DNA of 64,000 bases from Gimesia alba (lineage in GTDB: Bacteria; Planctomycetota; Planctomycetia; Planctomycetales; Planctomycetaceae), in the NCBI RefSeq assembly GCF_007744675.1, contig NZ_CP036269.1:1-64000 (forward strand), read 5' to 3'. Of this stretch, positions 10,756 through 20,070 are shown piece after piece. Below the pieces are notes generated by a model. It was not told the DNA's origin and ran no database searches. It saw only the letters and a list, made by a program, of their open reading frames with translations. The first letter of the stretch is position 1, and each line of letters begins with the position of its first letter. The position numbers and the translations under genes were made by a program.

Positions 10756-10780
10756 GGTCGCTCGTATATTGAAACCAATG

Positions 10781-11617
10781 TTATTTGATTGCGACCCAGA
10801 TTTCGAAACCACCGCGTCCTGTTTGTCCATCGAATTCGGGGCCATATTTTTCGAAAGCGGGCTTTTCTACTGGCTCGTATCCAGACTTGGATAACGCCTC
10901 AGACCAAATGGCTGAGATGACTGATCGAATCTCGGAAATATGTCCCCCATGATGGAAGACGGCATACTTCTGAAGCGGTAAGTCGAACCGGACCAGTCCC
11001 AGTGGTATCTCTGCACTTTTGCTGACAGGCACTCCGGCCATGTAGTAGAATTCTCCTTTTTCTTCATCGAAGTTGAAGCAGATACCATAAGCGTTTTGAT
11101 CAATGAGGAGGGGCATGTGCTGAAGCAATGCCGAAAACCGTTGCCACTGGTTTGGGATTCCTGCCGGCGATTTACTTTGATAGCGTTCGACCAGACCTGC
11201 AAAACTCATTTCAGGTAATGTCTCTACGCGCGGCGGGTCCAGTTTCGGAAGTTGTGTTGAGGTCATGGTAATGGGCTCCATTAACGGAAGTAGGGAGAGG
11301 TCAGCCAGAGTGCGTACACTCTCAGGTGTGACTCCAAATTCTTTTTTGAAGGCACGAGAGAATGCTTCATGAGATCCGTATCCGTAATCAAGGGCGAGGG
11401 AAAGAATGTCGGATGCACCCTCAGACAGTTGTTTTGCTGCTTCTGACAGGCGACGCAGTCGCACATATCGCATTAAGGAAGTACCAAAGACTTCTGCAAA
11501 CGTTCGCGTCAGGTGGTAGGGAGAGACACAGCTAGCACGAGCCACCTGCTCAAGGCTGATTCCCTTGCGAGAATGATTTTCCACATACCAGAGCGCTTTT
11601 TGCACAGGATTCATCAC
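10781..11617 (-). CDS. AraC-family regulator with GyrI-like effector domain
   Basis: 278 aa. Residues 1-105 are an AraC-type double helix-turn-helix: ISLEQVARASCVSPYHLTRTFAEVFG is the first HTH, and ILSLALDYGYGSHEAFSRAFKKEFG carries the family signature. Residues about 135-278 form a GyrI-like (SOUL/BmrR-type) ligand domain ending in GGFEIWVAIK. This architecture resembles Rob and SbmC-linked regulators that bind small hydrophobic ligands. The gene diverges from the sigma remnant and serine hydrolase region, with 289 bp between, in which I saw no clear operator. The target is unknown. Confidence 0.88.
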   Translation of the reverse strand: MMNPVQKALWYVENHSRKGISLEQVARASCVSPYHLTRTFAEVFGTSLMRYVRLRRLSEAAKQLSEGASDILSLALDYGYGSHEAFSRAFKKEFGVTPESVRTLADLSLLPLMEPITMTSTQLPKLDPPRVETLPEMSFAGLVERYQSKSPAGIPNQWQRFSALLQHMPLLIDQNAYGICFNFDEEKGEFYYMAGVPVSKSAEIPLGLVRFDLPLQKYAVFHHGGHISEIRSVISAIWSEALSKSGYEPVEKPAFEKYGPEFDGQTGRGGFEIWVAIK

Positions 11618-11906
11618 AGTCTTCCATCATCTCAAGTCCAACAAATCTGTTGTGATGCTACTCGAATTGCGAAACAGCCGCTTGATCGTTCTTGCGGTCT
11701 TCGCAGAAATGCATGCAGTGAGAAGGTTCGCAGCTCGGTTCAAAATGGAGAGCAATCTCTGAATCCCTCCCGCGTGCATCACAACGGGTACAGAAACGAA
11801 TAGAATACGACTGCAGTTTATTTTCGCGACAAGATAACTTTTTTGCCTGTTTTTTGTAAGAAATTTCTTACTCAAGTTACTAATACTTCTGGAAAGAGTT
11901 TTTTTA

Positions 11907-12036
11907 TTGATACGAAAAGAAAATCCTAAGACACTGTTCATAAACTGGTTGGGCGAACATGGCTCGTCAGTTGCGAAGGTGGTCCGTCTATACCCTCATC
12001 AGCAAGGAAGCGTTTGTTTTAGCTTTTGCGAGGATT
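11907..12036 (+). pseudogene. Remnant of an ECF sigma factor gene (5' end only)
   Basis: The frame translates to KTLFINWLGEHGSSVAKVVR, closely matching KSLFMNWLDEHGSSVMKVAR at the start of the intact ECF sigma gene at 13496. DNA similarity is obvious from about 11930 (ACTGTTCATAAACTGG against ACTGTTCATGAACTGG) and can be followed, with gaps, to about 12036 (GCGAGGATTC against GCGCAGGAGATTC). All of sigma regions 2-4 beyond the first 30 residues is missing. The frame stays open into the following serine hydrolase gene, so automated calls may fuse the two. It is best read as a truncated duplicate. Confidence 0.72.
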
Positions 12037-12041
12037 CAAAT

Positions 12042-13445
12042 ATGAATGGTCAGCGCTGGATGTTATCCCTGCTTTCAATGGTTTTGTACTTTTCGATCGG
12101 CGTTTCGTTTTCATCGGCGCAGAACCTGACGGAGGAATGGATCAAGAAAGCGGCTGAGCCGTTGGTTCAAAAGCGAGTCGTTGATGGACTATCCATTGGT
12201 TACATCGCAGGCAAACACTCAGGCATGGTACACTTGGGAAGCTCAAACCGAGCCGGGAAAAAACCTGATGACTTGACTGTGTATGAACTCGGATCCATCA
12301 GCAAAGTTTTCACAGGGTTAATGCTGGCCGATGCGGTTGTCCGGGGCGAGATTGATCTCAATGCGACAGCGGACGTTGCCAATACTGCCGGGATTCGGTT
12401 ACCGTCGCACGAGGGGCGGTCGATCAAGTGGATTGATTTGAGTACCCACCGGTCAGGACTGCCACGACTTCCCGGCAATTTAGCGCCGACCGATTTGAAG
12501 AATCCGTATCAAAATTACGATTCAAAAAAAGCAGCGGCATTCCTGAACCAATACAAACTGCCACGTCAGCCCGGTGCTTCGCAGGAATATTCAAACTTCG
12601 GGGCGTCGGTTCTGGGATATCTGGTTGCGCAGCAGGCTGGCAGGTCCTATCAACAACTGTTGCAGAAACGCATCGCGAAGCCACTGGGCATGACCGATTG
12701 CACCGTTTCATTAAGCACAGATCAAAGGCAGCGGCTTGCCACTCCGCATGCGAAATTCGGTACCGTCACAAAGCCCTGGACGTTTTCAAATCTGCCGGGT
12801 GCTGGCGGAATTCGCGCCACAATGCAGGACATGCTGCGTTTTGCCCAGGCACAATTGAATCCGCCAACGGGCAAAATTGGCGAAGCCATCGAATTAGCCT
12901 GGAAACAACACCGTGATAAAGATGCATCAGGTCCGGCAATGGGGCTGGGCTGGGTGATTGCCGGCGATGGTCAGACGCGTTGGCACAACGGTCAGACCGG
13001 CGGATCACATTCATCACTCTTCATAAATCGCAAGTTAAACTGCGCGGTTGTTATATTATCTAATACAGCCGTGAAAAACCAAATCGATCAATTGGCGATG
13101 CAGATGGTACTCAAAGCCGCAGGTCGGGAAATCAAACCGGAACCAAAAAGAACGCCAGACCCTAAAGCCGATGACATCGTTATTGATGCGAAACATCGTC
13201 GCCGGTTGGAAGGCCGATATCAATTGACGCCGAATTTTATCTTCACGGTTCGTGATCGTGATGGGCATTTGATGGTCAGTATTACCAACCAACCCACACA
13301 GGAGGTCTTTCCCGATTCAGCGACGCGCTGGTCATACCGCGGCGTTGACGCGACGCTGGAATTCAAATTGAATAAGACGGGTCCTGCAAAAAGTTTGATT
13401 TTACATCAAAATGGTGTTAAGCAGACTGCTTACCGAATTAAGTGA
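12042..13445 (+). CDS. Secreted serine hydrolase, class C beta-lactamase/S12 family
   Basis: 467 aa from ATG 12042, chosen because GAGGA sits 7 nt upstream and the next residues form a signal peptide (LSLLSMVLYFSIGVSFSSAQ). Catalytic motifs are all present: SISK (Ser85, Lys88), YSN (Tyr183), and HNG (His315 to Gly317) in place of KTG. This pattern fits esterases, D-aminopeptidases and AmpC-like proteins; substrate cannot be told. Residues about 395-467 form an extra C-terminal beta domain often seen in this family. The upstream in-frame 45 codons derive from a broken sigma gene. The intact ECF sigma gene follows 50 bp downstream on the same strand. Confidence 0.85.
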   Translation: MNGQRWMLSLLSMVLYFSIGVSFSSAQNLTEEWIKKAAEPLVQKRVVDGLSIGYIAGKHSGMVHLGSSNRAGKKPDDLTVYELGSISKVFTGLMLADAVVRGEIDLNATADVANTAGIRLPSHEGRSIKWIDLSTHRSGLPRLPGNLAPTDLKNPYQNYDSKKAAAFLNQYKLPRQPGASQEYSNFGASVLGYLVAQQAGRSYQQLLQKRIAKPLGMTDCTVSLSTDQRQRLATPHAKFGTVTKPWTFSNLPGAGGIRATMQDMLRFAQAQLNPPTGKIGEAIELAWKQHRDKDASGPAMGLGWVIAGDGQTRWHNGQTGGSHSSLFINRKLNCAVVILSNTAVKNQIDQLAMQMVLKAAGREIKPEPKRTPDPKADDIVIDAKHRRRLEGRYQLTPNFIFTVRDRDGHLMVSITNQPTQEVFPDSATRWSYRGVDATLEFKLNKTGPAKSLILHQNGVKQTAYRIK

Positions 13446-13495
13446 GCGATCAATACGCCGGCTGTGAGCCTGATAGATTAGACCGATGAGGTTTT

Positions 13496-14023
13496 GTGTT
13501 GCAGGACGAAGAGCAAAAGTCACTGTTCATGAACTGGCTGGATGAGCATGGCTCGTCCGTCATGAAAGTGGCGCGCGCTTACACGCTCACCAGTGAGGAG
13601 TGTCAAGACCTCGCGCAGGAGATTCTACTCCAGGCCTGGCAGTCCTTGCCAAAGTTCGAGCATAAATCGAGCGTAGCGACGTGGTTTTATCGCGTGGCGT
13701 TACAGACCGCGATGAACTGGAAAAGAAAGGATAAGCCGCGGCGGGCAAGACAAAAACCGTTGTTGGAAGTCCAAACCCTCGTCACAGAGGGATGCGACAC
13801 TGCCGAGCAGGCGCAGCAACGAGACATTGTTGAGCGGCTTTACCAGGCCATTCACCAGTTACCAAAAGCCGATGCGGCACTGGTCCTGCTCTACCTGGAT
13901 GAACTCAGTTATCGGGAGATGGCCGACGTGCTGGGTATCTCTGAAAGCAACGTGGGTGTGAAATTGAATCGGGCAAAAAAAACGCTGAATGAATTGATGA
14001 AAGGAGAAACAGATGGCTCCTGA
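13496..14023 (+). CDS. ECF-type RNA polymerase sigma factor
   Basis: 175 aa. Region 2 spans about residues 18-78 (SSVMKVARAYTLTSEECQDL, then QEILLQAWQSLPKF and a WFYRVALQTAMNWKR promoter-melting segment). Region 4 spans about 115-170 (YLDELSYREMADVLGISESN, then VGVKLNRAKKTL). The start is GTG 13496 (GAGG 4 nt upstream) or TTG 13499 (7 nt). Its 3' end overlaps the next gene by 11 bp, so they are translationally coupled, as sigma and anti-sigma genes usually are. A decayed copy of its 5' end lies 1.6 kb upstream. Confidence 0.9.
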   Translation: MLQDEEQKSLFMNWLDEHGSSVMKVARAYTLTSEECQDLAQEILLQAWQSLPKFEHKSSVATWFYRVALQTAMNWKRKDKPRRARQKPLLEVQTLVTEGCDTAEQAQQRDIVERLYQAIHQLPKADAALVLLYLDELSYREMADVLGISESNVGVKLNRAKKTLNELMKGETDGS

Positions 14024-15131
14024 CGAATTTCAGCAAGCTTGGCAAGCACAATCAGCTCAGACGAGGGTCACCATTGATGCTGACTTATTGCGCCAGGAAG
14101 TCCAGCGCAACCAGCTCAATTTTCGCGCGACGATTTTCTATCGCGATTTTGGCGAAGTTCTGATCGCGCTGCTGTTAATTCCCGTCTGGTTCATTCTGGG
14201 AGCCAGGACATCTTCGCCCTGGACCTGGTATCTGACCGTGCCGGTGCTCATCTGGATGGCCGGGTTCATGCTCGTGTATCGCATGCGTCACAGGCAGAAA
14301 CCCAATGAGCCGGATGAACCGCTGCTGCATTGTGTGCAGCGTTCATTGACCGAGGTGGAGGATCAAATCTGGTTGTTGCGTAATATTTTCTGGTGGTATT
14401 TATTGCCGCCCAGTATATCCATCCTGGTATTCTTTGCGCATGTGTCCTGGTTGTCACGATCTGGGGGCTGGTTGCCTGCTCTCATCTCCTTCGCGGGACT
14501 CGCCGGCTTTTTGTTGGCGCTCTATGGTCTCATTTATTTTCTGAATCAACGTGCTGTGCGTTTACAGCTGGAACCGCGACGCCAGGAGCTATTGACGCTG
14601 CTTTCAAGCCTGGGAGATGAAACAACCGACGATGGTACCGGGAAACAAATTCCTTTGCCGGGGCTGCCCTTTGCAGAAAAGAGGCTCCAGTCATCCAGTG
14701 CTTCTCCGGCCAGATTGATCATCGTGCTTACGATCGTGATATTGTTTCTGGGATTCATGATCTTCAAAATCCAGCGGGGCGATGAATATCCCAAAATATC
14801 TCCCTTCGCGGCTGTGCGCTGGCAGGAGTCTCAGCCGGAAGTCAAACTGGGTGAGGAATGGTTTAAGCTCATCGCGCTGGACGGACTCCTCGCCTCCGAA
14901 ATCGTAGAATTCAGCAAACAAACCTATGGCGACAAATGGCAAAAACGATTCGAAGAAGACCTCGTCGAGCTGCTCACCCGCATGGGGCATCCGCCGAAAG
15001 ACAAAGTGACGCTCGAGGTACAATCACTGGACTCTTCCGAGAAGCAAATTCGAAAAGACGTCCCCATGACGAAAGAGAACCGGGCAGCGATCCGAAGGGC
15101 CGCACAACAGCGGGAACATTCAGCGCCTTGA
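14013..15131 (+). CDS. Multi-pass membrane protein, putative anti-sigma partner
   Basis: 372 aa. It starts at ATG 14013 with AGGAG at 14002-14006, inside the end of the ECF sigma gene (11-bp overlap). A short soluble N-terminus (MAPDEFQQAWQAQSAQ) is followed by two pairs of hydrophobic helices (about 44-63 and 69-89; 125-147 and 151-180) and a fifth near 236-253. The rest, to residue 372, is soluble and charged, with the tail RRAAQQREH. There is no ZAS zinc motif (HxxxCxxC), so if it is an anti-sigma factor it is not a standard one. The role is inferred from coupling only. Confidence 0.75.
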   Translation: MAPDEFQQAWQAQSAQTRVTIDADLLRQEVQRNQLNFRATIFYRDFGEVLIALLLIPVWFILGARTSSPWTWYLTVPVLIWMAGFMLVYRMRHRQKPNEPDEPLLHCVQRSLTEVEDQIWLLRNIFWWYLLPPSISILVFFAHVSWLSRSGGWLPALISFAGLAGFLLALYGLIYFLNQRAVRLQLEPRRQELLTLLSSLGDETTDDGTGKQIPLPGLPFAEKRLQSSSASPARLIIVLTIVILFLGFMIFKIQRGDEYPKISPFAAVRWQESQPEVKLGEEWFKLIALDGLLASEIVEFSKQTYGDKWQKRFEEDLVELLTRMGHPPKDKVTLEVQSLDSSEKQIRKDVPMTKENRAAIRRAAQQREHSAP

Positions 15132-15138
15132 GACAAAA

Positions 15139-15162
15139 TTAGCCGAAGGGCGTTAGCCCCGG
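15139..15162 (+). repeat. 24-bp dispersed repeat, copy 2, inside a coding 3' end
   Basis: Identical to 9638-9661. Here its complement supplies the C-terminal codons and TAA stop of the 304-aa membrane protein gene. On the plus strand it follows the sigma partner stop by 7 bp. Confidence 0.8.
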
Positions 15163-16053
15163 CTCCTGACGAATGCTTTCCTCCCGAACAGTCTCGGGTA
15201 ACATCAACATGGCTCCCAGAAAGAAACAGATCGCACCTTGTAGCGTAAACACCACCGACAAGGTCTCCCGCCAGGGGGCTGTGGAATGGGGCAGCGTTAA
15301 TGCCAACATCGCCGAAATCATAAAGCCCATGCATCCCAAGAGGTTGATCAATACAATCCACCAGGAGAGATTTCCCGGCCGCCAGGCCCAGTAGCGATGG
15401 CCGGTTTCGATAAAGGCCAGATAACCCGACGCCAGAAACAGAATCGAGCCCAGGAAGTTGGGAATCCAGACCAGCAAATCTATCTGGAACCAGGAAAGGG
15501 AGGGCAGCATGGCATCGAAAGTGTTGAAATTGAACAAAATCGTTCCCGCAAACTGCAGCGCACAACTCAGCCAGCCCACGCTCGCCGGTTTCCAGCCGAA
15601 CACGTTCAAATGTTTCTGCTCTGTCTGATCTTCATCGGGGAGCGCTCCTGAATTTGCTGCCTGAAACAGTTGCAGGTAAGCCGCCGTTGTGAAGGGGATC
15701 GACCCGGCAAAGTAAATCGCATTGACCTGCGAACCAGTCAGGGAGAGTGACGCCGCCAGATCGGGCGCGAGACTTAGAATGCTGGCAATCGCAAACAGCG
15801 ATGCACCGAGCGCGAATACAGAACCAATCCACCAGTTCAACTCGCGCGGCATCCACAGACAGCGAATCAGCAGCTTGCCAACCGCCTCGGCCAAGCCGAT
15901 TTCACGCGCGATTAAATTTTTACGATGCTTGCGCGCGAGCCATTCCCGGATCGAGCCATCGGCGTGGCGAAACAGCCGGTGCGTAATGAAAGGAGGCGGC
16001 CCCTCCTCCTTCACACATTCCCATCCTTGTAAGTTCGGAGGACTGTCTGCCAT
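15139..16053 (-). CDS. Six-helix integral membrane protein of unknown function
   Basis: 304 aa. Residues 1-70 are soluble and begin with a Trp/Pro-rich stretch (LQGWECVKEEGPPPFITHRL); six hydrophobic segments follow (for example WWIGSVFALGASLFAIASIL and IDLLVWIPNFLGSILFLASG). No transporter or enzyme family was recognised. The last eight residues (EPGLTPFG) and the stop are encoded by the complement of the 24-bp dispersed repeat at 15139-15162. The gene converges on the sigma partner gene with 7 bp between stops. Confidence 0.75.
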   Translation of the reverse strand: MADSPPNLQGWECVKEEGPPPFITHRLFRHADGSIREWLARKHRKNLIAREIGLAEAVGKLLIRCLWMPRELNWWIGSVFALGASLFAIASILSLAPDLAASLSLTGSQVNAIYFAGSIPFTTAAYLQLFQAANSGALPDEDQTEQKHLNVFGWKPASVGWLSCALQFAGTILFNFNTFDAMLPSLSWFQIDLLVWIPNFLGSILFLASGYLAFIETGHRYWAWRPGNLSWWIVLINLLGCMGFMISAMLALTLPHSTAPWRETLSVVFTLQGAICFFLGAMLMLPETVREESIRQEPGLTPFG

Positions 16054-16248
16054 GCCTATTGCCTGCTTCTGTGCAGTGAATTGATCTAAAGTGATTCATG
16101 AGATGAGAAAAAGAACTGAGTCACTTAATTTAGGTTTTAAACGGAATAATTGACAAGTAATCCTATCGATCACAGTCATACCACATAATTAATGACTCAT
16201 AGGCCGGAAAACCTGATCTGGAGAATCGACGTCAAAGATTAGTATATT

Positions 16249-16734
16249 TCATTTATTTCCCAGGCAGCTTAAAGTTATAAATTCCCAGAAATAAATTGCC
16301 GATCTTTGAACATCACAGTTCCTGAAAAGTGTATATACAGCATATTCTGTCTTATGCTTGTCAGTGATATCTTCGGGGTCGAAGAAATGATTCGACCCAA
16401 TTAAGTCAAAGCTAAAGAAAATACTCCGTTTGATTTGTGAGGCATCGGTTCCCAGTTCCGCCAACTGGTCTGCTAGTTCAATCTGCGAATTCGATAGGTA
16501 CTCTACAGAGTAAGTTGGAGATCGACCAGAGTATCCAGGTATTGCGATGTTAAAAAGATTTGCAAATTGCCCAGCACCAAACACACGACAGTATGATCGG
16601 TAGCTTGAAGGCAGCTTGATCCCCTGTTTCCTCTCGAAGGTAACCAGAGTCTCTGTACTGACGGGGGTGACTTTGTCGCCATTCGTGATGATATTGAGAT
16701 TGGCTAAAAGAGCCTTCCAGTCTTGTTCGCTCAC
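16249..16734 (-). CDS. SMI1/KNR4 (SUKH) family protein
   Basis: 161 aa. The SUKH pattern is visible: VSTETLVTFERKQGIKLPSSYRSYCRVFGAG near residues 25-55, a central SIFFSFDLIGSNHFFDPED, and a closing segment around YAVYTLFRNCD. SUKH proteins often act as immunity proteins for polymorphic toxins, but no toxin gene is adjacent. It stands alone, with about 195 bp of non-coding DNA on its 3' side and 77 bp before the sialate O-acetylesterase 3' end on the other side. Function beyond the fold is unknown. Confidence 0.75.
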   Translation of the reverse strand: MSEQDWKALLANLNIITNGDKVTPVSTETLVTFERKQGIKLPSSYRSYCRVFGAGQFANLFNIAIPGYSGRSPTYSVEYLSNSQIELADQLAELGTDASQIKRSIFFSFDLIGSNHFFDPEDITDKHKTEYAVYTLFRNCDVQRSAIYFWEFITLSCLGNK

Positions 16735-16811
16735 CGTTTCTACTCCAGTAAGTCCACCCCAATAGACCTGGTCAATTTGTATCCCTTTAACAAAAAAATA
16801 AAACTACCAGC

Positions 16812-18995
16812 CTACTTCGCCCGCACCAGTACGCGTAACCGTTTGACTTCGTATTGCGATGCGTTCGATGTAAACGTCCAGTCGCGGGTGCGGCCGGTGC
16901 TGTTGCCGATGCCGATGTCTGCTCCGGGGCCGCTTTTCCACTGGTTGACCGCGAAGATGGTCTGCTTGGCTTCAAAGTTATGCACCTGCATGCTGCCATA
17001 ACCGTCGGCGGGCGGGCCGGGCTCGTCGCCGAAGTCCCATAGCGTGGCGCTGGCATTGGGGATCTTGTTCGAATTCGCCGGGCCGTAATTACTCGACCAG
17101 AATTCGATGTTGCCTCCTGTTAGACCGGTGCCCGTTGCGATGCCGACGACGTTCGAGACGACGTTCAGATTGCCCACCTGCGTTTGAAACACGGCTTTGC
17201 TGCCGAAGGTGGGCACGCCGATCTTTGTGAGATCGTCGGTAAAGGCATCCATCGAAACATACACGAACTGCGTTTCCTCGCCAATTTTTTGCAGCTCCAG
17301 AAAGTAAGCGATCCGGTCGAACGGCGTCGAAACATCTTTGCTCAGATCGACGCTGTAATTGATCTTTGAACCCAAATTGTTCAAATCGAGATCGTAAATC
17401 AATTTAAAGTCTTTCGATTCATCGACCTTCAAAGACAGCCAGTCTCGATCGGGAACTTTGCCCGCGCGGAAGGGTGTCGCTGGCAGTCCTTCTTTGTTCG
17501 CCAGATTCGGTTCGGCCAGTTTGTGCCAGCCAAATCGCATCGCAGCCGCCTGTTTGACTTTGGGTGAGGAAAGCACGACCGAGTCTCCTTCAATCACCGC
17601 TGTCGCGGGCACGAAGTCGGTTTCTTCGCCGATGATTTCGAACCAGCTGAGCGGCTTGCCGTCGCGCGAGACCAGACCGCTGCCCACATGATCGAATGTC
17701 ACACGCAGTTTGGCGCCCTCTTTCTTCAACGATTTAAAGACCGGCCCCGAATGAACCAGATCCTTTTTTCCGTAGGTCTTCGCGAGCGCGATCAATGCCA
17801 GGCGGGCGCCCACATCCTGCTTGTTTTTGGGATGGATGTCGTTCAGGTTGCCGATATCGTGAATGACCACTTGCCCCGTGTTCGGAATCTCCAGCGACTT
17901 GTTTTGCGCTTCCCAGAAGACCGGCAGGATGCTGGGCGATTCGCTGCCATAATGATACGGGGCAATCTGCACGTACAGGAACGGAAATTCGCCCTGTTTC
18001 CAGACGTCTCGCCAGCCGCCGATCAGCGCTTTCATTTTGTCGTAATACAGCATCCCCTCACGATGATTGGACTCCCCTTGATACCAGATGGCCCCCCGCA
18101 TCGCATACGGAACCAGGGGATGAATCATGCCGTTATACAGTGTGGTCGGCGAACCGTGGCTCGTCAGCGGTTGAATGGAAGTCGGATACGCGGGGGGCGG
18201 CGTCAATGGTGTCTCTGCTTTCAAACCGGCTTTGGCTTTCGCGGCCCAGGCTTCCAGATTGTCAAGATACGCACTCAATGTTTTCTTGTAAGCGGCGTTC
18301 GCCGGGTTGGTCAGTTCCACCTGTTTGAAGATGGCCTCTAACGCCGGTTCCTGCGCAAAACCGCAAGGAGGCGTCCAGGGTTCAATGCGGGTTCCGCCCC
18401 AGGATGAATTGACCAGGCCGACGGGAACGTCGAGGTCCTTGTGCAATTTGCGACCGAAAAAGTAGCCCGCCGCGGTGAAGTTGCCTACCGTCTCAGGCGA
18501 ACAGACAGCCCAGGTGGCTTCGACATCCTCCTGCGGAAAACCGCTCGGTCGTTTCGGAATTTTGATATGACGAATTTTCGGATAGTTGGCGGCTGCTTTT
18601 TCCTTTTCGAAGTCATTACTGCGGGCCACGGTCCATTCCATGTTTGACTGTCCCGAACAAAGCCAGACCTCACCCAGCAGAACATCGGTCAGCGTGACCG
18701 TGTTCTTCCCTTTAACGATCAAGCTGACGGGATCGCCGGCCTGCTGTGCGGGAAGTTTCACGGTCCACTTGCCCGCATCATCGGCGACCGTCGAAACACG
18801 GGAGCCCCCGAGTTCCACAGTCACCTTTTCCCCCGGATCCGCCCAGCCCCAGACTGGAATGGGCATCTCCCGCTGTAAGACCATATGATCCCCGAAAATG
18901 TGAGGCAGACGCACATCCGCCTGACTTCGGGTGGTCACAGAGAACAGAATAAAACAGGTCACAGCGAGCAGTGAGATCGTTTTTAATTTCATCAT
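16812..18995 (-). CDS. Secreted sialate O-acetylesterase-like protein
   Basis: 727 aa. Signal peptide: MKLKTISLLAVTCFILFSV, with cleavage near SQA-D. The SGNH-type acetylesterase core has LCSGQSNMEW near residue 115 (nucleophile Ser in GQSNM), NSSWGGTRIEPW near 196, and WYQGESNHREG near 305. An N-terminal beta domain (VRLPHIFGDHMVLQRE) precedes it, as in bacterial SIAE homologues. The last 220 residues are an additional beta-rich domain ending in VKRLRVLVRAK that ordinary SIAEs lack. The expected role is removal of O-acetyl groups from sialic acids or other acetylated glycans outside the cytoplasm. Confidence 0.88.
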   Translation of the reverse strand: MMKLKTISLLAVTCFILFSVTTRSQADVRLPHIFGDHMVLQREMPIPVWGWADPGEKVTVELGGSRVSTVADDAGKWTVKLPAQQAGDPVSLIVKGKNTVTLTDVLLGEVWLCSGQSNMEWTVARSNDFEKEKAAANYPKIRHIKIPKRPSGFPQEDVEATWAVCSPETVGNFTAAGYFFGRKLHKDLDVPVGLVNSSWGGTRIEPWTPPCGFAQEPALEAIFKQVELTNPANAAYKKTLSAYLDNLEAWAAKAKAGLKAETPLTPPPAYPTSIQPLTSHGSPTTLYNGMIHPLVPYAMRGAIWYQGESNHREGMLYYDKMKALIGGWRDVWKQGEFPFLYVQIAPYHYGSESPSILPVFWEAQNKSLEIPNTGQVVIHDIGNLNDIHPKNKQDVGARLALIALAKTYGKKDLVHSGPVFKSLKKEGAKLRVTFDHVGSGLVSRDGKPLSWFEIIGEETDFVPATAVIEGDSVVLSSPKVKQAAAMRFGWHKLAEPNLANKEGLPATPFRAGKVPDRDWLSLKVDESKDFKLIYDLDLNNLGSKINYSVDLSKDVSTPFDRIAYFLELQKIGEETQFVYVSMDAFTDDLTKIGVPTFGSKAVFQTQVGNLNVVSNVVGIATGTGLTGGNIEFWSSNYGPANSNKIPNASATLWDFGDEPGPPADGYGSMQVHNFEAKQTIFAVNQWKSGPGADIGIGNSTGRTRDWTFTSNASQYEVKRLRVLVRAK

Positions 18996-19353
18996 CGTTT
19001 CGATTCGTTATCAAAAATTTGGTCGGGTTGCAGGATAAGCGTGGAGAGGGTCACCATTCTAATTAAAATGATCCATAACTTCAGCAGACGATGCAAGGAA
19101 ATACAATATCCGGGAGAGGAGAATTTAAAAGAGTCTTGCGCTAAACGGAATGACTTCTCTGATTCATTCACAGGGCATGCTGCTGCCACCATGTCGCACA
19201 TTCAGCACAATGGAACATTTCCGCCGCCTCGCTCAATAATTTTCTTGACTCCCAATTTGATGTTATCAAAAATGAACTTCAAAATCGAAACTGCAGCTGA
19301 GTGAATGTACCGAATTGATGATTTAGTTTACTCTAACAAGAGCTGGAACTTCC
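18996..19353. other. Intergenic region, nothing recognised
   Basis: 358 bp between two divergent genes, presumably carrying both promoters. I saw no convincing ORF, repeat or hairpin. Confidence 0.5.
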
Positions 19354-20070
19354 ATGAATGACGCTCACGATTCCGATGAACTCTCTCCCTCCGATTCTGT
19401 TTCTTTTGATTCGTCGAATGAAAACGGCACCCTGGTGGCATGGACTGCCAATACGGGCGACAGCGTCAAATCGCATGTGGTGCATATCGACTCAACGGGA
19501 ATTTCCTGGTCTCTGAATATCAAAAAGCCGGAAACATTTCACCAACTCCTGACGAAAGTCAGCCAACAACCCGACGAAGCCGCCGCGATTATCCGGGCCG
19601 AGCCCAAAGCGGCCTGTCTGCCGCGCGAACGTCTGACACGTGTCACCTTTGCTCCGGATTTGAACCAGCTCTCCCTTTTCGATGCGGAGGGAAAGAAGCA
19701 GAAGATCCCCGATGGCAAGGAAGGCGAGCAGAAACAGGTCTATGAAGCGGTGCAACAACACCTGGGTGGGACGTACAGCCAGGAAGACGCCGACGCCTGG
19801 TCTGTAATGCAGGGCCCGCTCTTCGCTCTGGCGGTTACCGCGGCCATTGGTGGGCTCTTCATTTTCCTCGCAGCCGACGCCGATCCCAATTATGAACCCA
19901 CGGGCCGTCGTAGCGGGATGAAGCGACTGATCAACTGGCTGGGCTACACCATCGGCCCTGTCTGGACATCGGTCTTCGTCGGCGCCATCGCCCTAGCCAT
20001 ATTTTCGTTCATGATCTTTCTACTCGTCAAACGCCCCCAGCGCGATGTCCTGTCGTTTAAGCTGATTTGA
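19354..20070 (+). CDS. Membrane protein of unknown function
   Basis: 238 aa, no recognised family. An acidic Ser-rich start (residues 1-25) leads into a soluble domain of about 130 residues (VVHIDSTGISWSLNIKKPETFHQLL). Two transmembrane helices follow, GPLFALAVTAAIGGLFIFLA (about 153-172) and VWTSVFVGAIALAIFSFMIFLL (about 203-224), and the protein ends in KRPQRDVLSFKLI. The arrangement suggests an N-terminal cytoplasmic domain tethered to the membrane by a hairpin. It stands alone on the plus strand. Confidence 0.7.
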   Translation: MNDAHDSDELSPSDSVSFDSSNENGTLVAWTANTGDSVKSHVVHIDSTGISWSLNIKKPETFHQLLTKVSQQPDEAAAIIRAEPKAACLPRERLTRVTFAPDLNQLSLFDAEGKKQKIPDGKEGEQKQVYEAVQQHLGGTYSQEDADAWSVMQGPLFALAVTAAIGGLFIFLAADADPNYEPTGRRSGMKRLINWLGYTIGPVWTSVFVGAIALAIFSFMIFLLVKRPQRDVLSFKLI

